Assembly (NCBI RefSeq): GCF_050908995.1
Contig: NC_135121.1
Coordinates: forward strand, 5,828,001-5,892,000
DNA: 64,000 bases
Reading direction: 5' to 3'
DNA from: Andrena cerasifolii
Taxonomy: Eukaryota; Arthropoda; Insecta; Hymenoptera; Andrenidae
In this document: positions 56,275 to 64,000 of the stretch, one piece after another
How positions within the stretch are numbered: position 1 is the first letter of the stretch
Layout of the letters: every line of letters begins with the position of its first letter
Made by a program: the position numbers and the translations under genes
The notes under the pieces: generated by a model
What the model was told of the DNA's origin: nothing
Seen by the model: the letters and a program-made list of their open reading frames with translations, nothing else
Databases searched by the model: none

Positions 56275-58390
56275 GCAATTGCACTGTTCAACACATCCCG
56301 CCGCACTGCCTATTCACGAGGAAAGTATGGAACGTTCGTATCAATGATTTAATCGCGATTCAAACTCACAAGTTAATTGGCATGCCAGTGCAGCTTATGC
56401 TGATTCATTTAGCGATGAATAAACATAAGTCGTGAAGTGACGGTATCACAGTGCGTAACTCCATTGATCCCGGCACCTCTCCTCTCCACAGCTCATAGGC
56501 AAATGCCCGATGTGCATGTGCACTAGGAAATGCAAGTGAATGGAGAATAATCGAAACGCTCTTTAACGAACAGGTTCTTCCTTTACAGTTATTCAACTAC
56601 ACGCTGCACGTTCCATTTGGCTCGTTGATTTTAAGGATTCTCGCTTCTAACGATGCGACGGAATGCAGATACGAATGAAGAGCAACAAGTGTTCTCGAAA
56701 ATTTCAAAATTGCGCATCATTTCTGTCCTTCATTTTTTCAAATTATTTATTTGCGTTGCCCCTGTCGCAGAAATTATTTTTTTTTTCTTTAGCTATTTGA
56801 CACATAGAAGCTGATATATCGTATCGAGAAGAGTAACCGAGATGCTTTGAAATGATAACGTTACACGCGAAAGCTTTCTAATTTCACTCTTCACAAAATA
56901 TTTTATTTCAAATAAATGCAAGACATAATTGCTAAAAATATATTTTTCTTTGTAAATTAGAAGAGAAAAACAGGTCTCCATATGAAATTATTCAAATGAA
57001 CGAGACTTACTGTTTCGTGATTTAATTAATGATTTTACAAACAAATTTAAGTACAATTTGCTTTTATGTAGACTTACAGTACAGGAAAATATTATTTGCT
57101 ATTGTATTGTGTACAATTGTAGGAATTGCATTCTGGTCCCTGTGGTTTATACAGTGAATTGTAATGGGGCATTCGTCTTTAGTGATATTTAAACGTACCT
57201 CAAAGGATTTTTCAAAATTTGGAAAAATGTCGATTTTACAACTGTTCGAAGTTAAGTGCCACCTTTTTTTCAATACATTATAGCTATGGAATTAGTAAAC
57301 CGATGGAGATGAGCTTTACGGTGCTTATAGAGAAGACATTGAAGTTTTAAGAAAAATTTATTGCAGTTTGAAAAAAAAATTTTGTTAACCTTTCTTGTGC
57401 AATTATTTTAAACAAATGCAGGTTTTTAATATCGGGCGCGATTTTAAAAATCTGAAAAAAATGGAGAATATAGTTCTATCCTTCCTCTTGATGGACAAAT
57501 TTTCAAAAATATGGACATTTTAAAATTGGCCCCTTAAAAATTGCCGAAACTCGCAGCGGCCAAGCGGCTATACCTGACATTCTTATACAGGATTCTCGAA
57601 AATGGTAAGTTTTTGAAAAAAACTGAAGGAGGAAAACTTTTACTGTTTTTTATATCCAACATAATACGGTATCCCAAATTTTGGTGTTCGCAATATTTTC
57701 CTTGAAACGAGGGTGACTTAGTTTTTTAAATGGAATATTATATATTTGATTACACAGTACAACAAATTTTGACTTTATTTCGGACTTGTAACATTCAATA
57801 GCCGTTTTCTTATAGGTTTCGTGCCCTGAAAGCGAATCCGCAACCCATTTGTCGCCATCACCCTCAGTTTTTGAGAAATTCGATTTTAAAAAAAAACTGC
57901 AAATTTTCAAGTTTGAACATCTCTTGTGTCGAAACGGTAATGGTTATTCGATTGTTCGTTGTGTCAAATTATTCTATGAACCCCCCTGAATACAACGATA
58001 TAAGTTTTCCGTAATTCGCTGTTGATTGTTTTTTTTTCATTTTCACGGAAAACCAGGAGACGTTCTGTTAAACTATCACTAACAGGGTATGAAAAGTATT
58101 GCATAACTATTCAAAGACGTCGACATGTATTTTATAATAAGTACATACAAAATAAAGAAAGCTCTTGCAATCTCAAAAATCGTTAATGTTGTGGTACTTA
58201 CACGAGATAATGAAAGCTGTAATTTATAGTCTACTTTACAGTGCTTCAATTGCAAAGCGTGCGCCAATTTGATTTTGCGTTGATTAGCGTTGCTTGCATT
58301 ACAAAAAATTACGAAATAAAAACAAACTGAAATAAAAACTCGTCCCCTTTGGATTAATAGAAAATTGTATAGTAACAGCATATTTCACTC

Positions 58391-58818
58391 ACAAGGAGAG
58401 TATTTTAGGTGTCCACCTCCGATCATTTTGATTTTTGGATATGTTATAGAGGACCGAAAAATAAGAAATACGTGTTTTTTTATTTCCCCCCGTTTTCATA
58501 TTTGCGGCGTGAAAACTGCGTTCAAAGTTAAGGGTTGAAAAATCATTTTCGTGGATTTTTGAAAATCTGGCGAGTCAGTCATATTTCGCATTCGAAGACG
58601 CAAAATTCGTCCATTGACACTATTCCCCTATCTCTAATAGTTCTCGAGATATTCCACAAAAACGATTTTTCAACCCTTAACTTTGAACGCAGTTTTCACC
58701 GCCCAAATATGAAAACGGGGAAAAATAAAAAAACACGTATTTCTTATTTTTCGGTCCTCTATAACATATCCAAAAATCAAAATGATCGGAGGCGGTGCAC
58801 CTAAAATACTCTCCTTGT
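58391..58818. mobile_element. ACAAGG-ended fold-back, copy 6
   Basis: ACAAGGAGAGTATTTTAGGT is inverted at the right. Arms include CGTTCAAAGTTAAGGGTTGA and its inverse. Confidence 0.7.
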
Positions 58819-60528
58819 CAGTGTAATTTTCTTGCCACCGAATTTTCGACACGAAACTAAATCTACAAGGGAAATTACAAAATTTAACTTCGAGTTCTCG
58901 CGATCAATCGAAACATATTTCATCCAGATGGTAACTGAAATTTATCTCTGATAACATATTAAAATCACAGACTTACAAAATTAGTATTTATAAATATTAA
59001 ACAACAATACGTTGCCAAAAATAATATAAGTAATTACAGCAATATTTTTTCCAAAATATTTCCAATTTATATGCCCCTAGCTCGACTGTATTTTTATGAG
59101 ATATTATATGATAAATAAAGCATGGCGACAAATTTAACAATTTCCAAAAATATACGTAGGGTAGATGTCCCATTTACTGTCACTGTCCCTATTACTGCCA
59201 CTTTATTTATTTCATTTAAAAAAAACGTAATGTATAAATAATAGACATATATAGAATGTACTATAATAATAAGAAGAACAGTCCCAATTTTATAATAAAT
59301 TATTTTTTAAACTATTCATTATACATTGCGTGTTTATTAAGTAAAATAAATGATGTGGCAGTAATAGGTACATTTACCCTATTTCTTATTACCAAATGCA
59401 GCTGAAAAAAATAGTAAAAATAAATTTAAATAACGCATGACATAAAACAAGCAGCATCGTACACTAAAGTTTACGTGCACGTGCTGCACACGGTTTCAGC
59501 TATCGCTTGTTTTCTCTGCCACCGCTTAAATCGCAGAGACAGAAGTCGCGAGGCAGATCTAAAATAGAAGGGGTTACTTCGAAAGCTCCACTGTTGCAAT
59601 CTCCAGCGAAGTGACATTGCCCTTTCGCAGGGAGGGGGTGGTTAAATTCATACAAGGTCAAGAGCGAATGGCAGGGAAACGAGCAGGAAAAGTAAAACGT
59701 GGATATGGCACGCAAATGAGTCAGACATGAGCGCTACCACGATGAGACCAAGAGATAATGCACGTCCACTCTGAACCGTAATAACCAACACGTTGCATTC
59801 AGTTCTCCCTTGAAACGATTCACTGTTAAAAAAAAAATAGAGAATTCAATACTGAAATAAATCGAACGATCATTACTTTCCACTCGATGTTCAACCCTCC
59901 GGTGATATGTCTCCGGAGACATTTCTGTGGCTCAGAAATGGCATTTCCAAGGAGTGCACTTGGTAAGAACAGCGGTATTTAATCATTTAAATACGATAAA
60001 CACAGCTGTTCACCACCGGTGCGGGGAACGCCGATGGGCGTTGAACGAGTATGGATAATGGATACGGCTGGGGGATTTCCGCACGTGGCGCACGGTAAGC
60101 GTTTTAAGTTTCGGGCCGAAGGGTTGAAACGAGTGGAAAATGATAGACGATGTGTTAATACGTCTGAGGTACTGGAGATGAGCCTTATAAGTGGCTCGCG
60201 TGATAAAGTTCCTGGTGGCACGGTCAGCGAGACAAGTGGCAGGGTTAAGTACCTGAGTTTTTTGTTTTAAGGGGGTAGTTTCATGCGTGGGGTTAAAAAA
60301 TTAATTTCCTTCGAATTTTCTATGAGATTAATACGCTCTGTGCCTTACACTGTTAGTACTTTGAAAGTACATTCTGCAAATAACCACGTGCTTTTGAATA
60401 AAAAGGTGAGCAGATATAAATCGATGCATTTTATTTGTTGCGTTCTTTCACCTCGTTACCGTAGTGTCTTAAGAACTTGAAACTTTGGCTATACGTGAAG
60501 ATCCATTTGTAATCTATAGCAGAGTTAA

Positions 60529-61179
60529 GGGGTTTTTCCACTGTGACGCCCTGAAAAAGTACCGCTGTCTGGGACTTTTTTTTTGTCTGAAAAATAATGT
60601 GTTTACCAAATTGAAGTTTTTCCTACTTATTAACACGTGCTTTGAGAAGATAAAAGTATTTTTTTCATATTTTTTTAACGCTTGCCTGCGCCAAAATAAT
60701 TGCGTGTAATATGCGCCGTGAAATAACAGACGCCTCGACTGGGCGGTCGATTTTAGCGGAACCGTGTGTCCGAAACAAACAAACGAAACAGATTTCCATT
60801 CCGTATAACTGTCGCTATGGCAGGGATTAAGATTAATTAGATTGATGAAGAATTAACAAAACGGCGGACGTCCAAAGTTGAACGATCGAAATTGGCTAAA
60901 TTTTTTAATCCTTCTGCGAATTAAAAGATAAGAAAAAAACAACGAAAATGTGTGATTCTAGTTCGGGCCACAGCGACAGGCATGCTGATTACGAACCACC
61001 AAATATTACACCCCTTTATTTTGGGACAAGCGTTAAAAAAATAGGGGAAATAATTGTTGTATTCCCAAAACACATATTAATAAATAGAAAATAATTCAAT
61101 TTAGTAAACACATTATTTTTCCGACGAAAAATGTTCTGAACAGTGGTACTTTATCAGGGCGTCACAGTGGAAAGACTCC
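60529..61179. mobile_element. TTAA-flanked element (CCACTGTGACGCCCTGA ends)
   Basis: TTAA at 60525-60528 and 61180-61183; GGGGTTTTTCCACTGTGACG at the left with an inverted GCGTCACAGTGGAAAGACTCC-type right end. Confidence 0.7.
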
Positions 61180-61338
61180 TTAATTCAATGTATGAACTCT
61201 TTTTGGATCCTGAACGCTCAGCATACGCTGCGTGCGGGACTCTACTAGTCGCGTATCTTAACTGTACTCGCTGAACGCCCTTGGGCGTTTCCCGCACGCA
61301 AGGCAAGCACTGAACGAATTCATATAAATGAGCCGTTT

Positions 61339-61557
61339 ATTTTGAAAGTGGCGTAAGTCCATTTATGTTCGAATCGAGATATTGAAGGGTTGCGTTGGAT
61401 TAAATTAAAAAAAATGGGTAACAGATAACATAGCAGTATAATGTTTTTGGCTTTCCAAGGGTGTTAAATTCATCATCCCAATTAGCATAATTAACATTAT
61501 TTAAGAAATAATATGTGTTTGATGGCTATGAATGGACTTACGCCACTTTCAAAATCA
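61339..61557. repeat. Inverted GAAAGTGGCGTAAGTCC repeat
   Basis: TTTTGAAAGTGGCGTAAGTC at the left is inverted near 61535-61555, and the same end appears again at 62203-62224. Probably element termini. Confidence 0.55.
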
Positions 61558-62674
61558 GTGAAATGATGTTTTCCATTTTTAAGAAAGCACAAGTCCATAG
61601 GAAAAGTAAATTTCCATTGAAATAAAAATAAATGTATACACTTTTATGTTAAAAAATAAAAAAAAATTTATTTAACTTTTTTTCTTTGTTAAGTAATTTT
61701 TACATTAAAATTAATAATGTTTTATTAACTATTATTCAGTCTTCTCCAGTTTTTTGTATGCAGGAGTGATTTAAAATAATGATGGTGTGCAGTTGTTTTA
61801 TAATATAATAAATCCATTAAGTCCTTATATTTTAGGTGTGTGAGTGGTCTCGTTTTTTTTCTCGTCCAAGTCGCGTATTCCAATACATTTTTCGTGCATT
61901 TTATCTGTTTGCTGTAGTTTTAGTTGCGACTGCTTTATGTCCCGCAGACATTTACTTCGTAATATGCAATTAATTTGCTATAAACAAATTATTAACAAAT
62001 TGCTGAAAATCACAAGGGCATGTCCGGAGACCCGTATGAGTCCGTCAGCGGATCGAAAGTGAAATTTGAGATTAAATTGTTTATAACAAATGAATTGCAC
62101 ATTAATAATTAAACTGCTGCCTTGATAATTAAACATAAAGCCGTGAATCTCAACAAATTTTATTGCGCAATATTTTCCATATCCACTTGAAACTCTCAGA
62201 ATGGGACTTACGCCACTTTCAAAATAAACTCTTTCATCGCTTCATTAACCAACATATTTTCGTTTTACAAAATTCTAATGATTTTAAATATATTACTAAC
62301 AATTTGCTTCGGTTAAACCAAAGCTTCAAATATAAAAAATTAAAGCAAATCAATTAAATTACTAAATTTGACCACCCCCACTTTAGAGAATAAACTAAAT
62401 TTTAGAAAGTCTAGGAATTCAATACCCTCCAGAAATCGGATTCCAGATTTTCAAATTTTTTAATTTTATTATTAATTTTTAATGCATGCTTATAATTAGA
62501 GTGCATTTTATATTGTATCAAAACACTAAGAAAACCCATATATTTGTATTAAATCTATTTAACATTATTTTTATATATTAATGGAGTTTTCTTTATTGTA
62601 ATAATAATTAGAATCATGTAACTAATATAATTCATTATTATAATAAATAATTTATATACCTATACCTATATATA

Positions 62675-63862
62675 CAGGGTGTCCCACTAAGGAGTGGACA
62701 GCGCGATATCTCTTAAAGTATTGTCGATAAAAATATAAAAAAAATAGGGAATTGCATGGTTCGAGGGGGCCCATTTATTAGCGCGAACGAATTTTGTTTC
62801 CGATTATTATTTTAAAAGATACGATGGTCAAGTTCGGTTTTTCAAATGGAACTATTTTTTTTGAAGACCTGAGTTGATAGTGCGTTCCAAGACAAATTCA
62901 ATAAGCTTTAATGTATACACTTTATTTCCACTGGTTTTTAAGATATTGCGCTTGCAAATTTACTGATTTTCACTGGAAGAAAACCCTCTGGAATGGCAAA
63001 AACCGGGGACGGTCTTACTGGCGCCACGGGTGGCACTGCCTGTTGAAATGGATACTTACCTGCCAAAGGTCTACGCCAGAAATGGCAGGCCCAAAGGCTG
63101 GACAATTCTTTTCCGTCAGAAATGCTACTTAGGTAGGTACATCGCGGTATCGAGAAGCGCATCGTTACTTTTATTTCGCACTTGCTTCTACGCTCGGATG
63201 GCCGGTTCTTTTAGGAGGGATGCAAATCCGATTAGTTCTGATACAATCTGCTCCCTATGGTTGAAATTTAGTCTAGCAACTTTCACTCCTCCTAACCTAA
63301 CCAATCCAACTTGCATCCCTCCCAAAAGAACCGGCCATCCGAGCGTAGAAGCAAGTGCGAAATAAAAGTAACGATGCGCTTCTCGATACCGCAGATGTAC
63401 CTACCTAAGTAGCATTTCTGACGGAAAAGAATTGTCCAGCTTTTGGGCCTGCGAACCCTGTCGTAGACCTTTGGCAGGTAGGTATCAGTTTCAACAGGCA
63501 AAGCCACCCGTAGCGCCAGTAAGACCGACCCCGGTCCTTCCTATTCCAGAGGGTTTTCTTCCAGTGAAAATCAGTAATTTTGCAAGCGCAATATCTTAAA
63601 AACCAGTGGAAATAAAGTGTATACATTAAAGCTTATTGAATTTGTCTTGGAACGCACTATCAACTCAGGTCTTCAAAAAAAAATAGTTCCATTTGAAAAA
63701 CCGAACTTGACCATCGTATCTTTTAAAATAATAATCGGAAACAAATTTCGTTCGCGCTAATAAATGGGCCCCCTCGAACCATGCAATTCCCTATTTTTTT
63801 ATATTTTTATCGACAATACTTTAGGAGATATCGCGCTGTCCACTCCTTAGTGGGACACCCTG
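62675..63862. mobile_element. 1.2-kb near-perfect palindrome, TA-flanked
   Basis: CAGGGTGTCCCACTAAGGAG is inverted at the right end; TA on both sides (Tc1/mariner-like target). Two arms of roughly 560 bp flank a centre near 63260. Mirror open frames (MALPVE.DTYLPKVY) occur on both strands. Confidence 0.82.
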
Positions 63863-64000
63863 TATATATATATATATTGAACTATTTAGTCGATCTAGAC
63901 CACTGTGCAACCCCCGAAATGTGTAGCTTAGAGCTTATTGCGCAGCTATTAATTCGAAGCTTCGACGGAAGAAGCAATAAAGAAAAGAAGAAAAAAAAAT

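Larger units (their letters stand above)
54189..64000 (-). other. Upstream milton intron or 5' region
   Basis: No further milton exon is recognised. The region is AT-rich, with elements listed separately. Stretches 56280-58390 and 58820-60525 show no gene; the GC-richer part near 59500-60260 has short frames without similarity. A TTAAGGGGGTAG end at 60267 may be a fragment of a TTAA element. Confidence 0.65.

Noticed and set aside
62911..63626. Mirror frames of 70-111 codons
   Set aside because: They are the arms of the 1.2-kb palindrome.

Overview
This window is animal nuclear DNA, almost certainly from an insect and probably a hymenopteran such as an ant or bee. The evidence is multi-exon genes with GT-AG introns, no operons, an AT-rich background packed with short fold-back DNA transposons, a short TTAGG tract, and proteins with clear insect and vertebrate counterparts. 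The species assignment is inference.

Four protein-coding genes are supported; all exon joins were made by hand from splice sites and reading phase. (1) Bases 43-9518 (+) hold the last four coding exons of a CD63-like tetraspanin whose first exon lies upstream of the window. (2) Bases 17496-27572 (+) hold a complete second tetraspanin of five coding exons and 286 residues. The two are tandem paralogues: all internal introns are phase 0 and two exons have identical lengths (189 and 171 bp). (3) Bases 28678-33762 (-) hold a complete five-exon ALKBH4 dioxygenase of 300 residues, convergent with tetraspanin 2. (4) Bases 40375-54188 (-) hold the last nine coding exons (829 codons) of milton/TRAK, the adaptor that links mitochondria to kinesin and dynein. 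Its N-terminal exons lie beyond the right edge or were not found.

Most of the remaining sequence is non-autonomous DNA transposons. Many can be placed by inverted ends and target-site duplications (TSDs): a hAT family with CAGTGGCGGATTTA-type ends and 8-bp TSDs (four copies), other hAT-like elements, TTAA-flanked piggyBac-like elements (some nested), a Transib-like element (CACAGTG ends, CGCCG TSD), a PIF/Harbinger-like element (TAA TSD), Tc1/mariner-like elements including a truncated transposase, and an unclassified fold-back family with ACAAGG ends (six copies). Milton introns also contain a 329-bp satellite built from a fold-back element and a hAT element whose interior has become a purine-rich minisatellite.

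The four genes do not form an obvious pathway. The tetraspanins organise membranes, milton carries mitochondria and ALKBH4 is an Fe(II)/2-oxoglutarate oxygenase. The most unusual material is the transposon and satellite structure inside introns, together with a probable GC-AG intron in milton. I found no RNA gene, CRISPR array or prokaryotic-type system.
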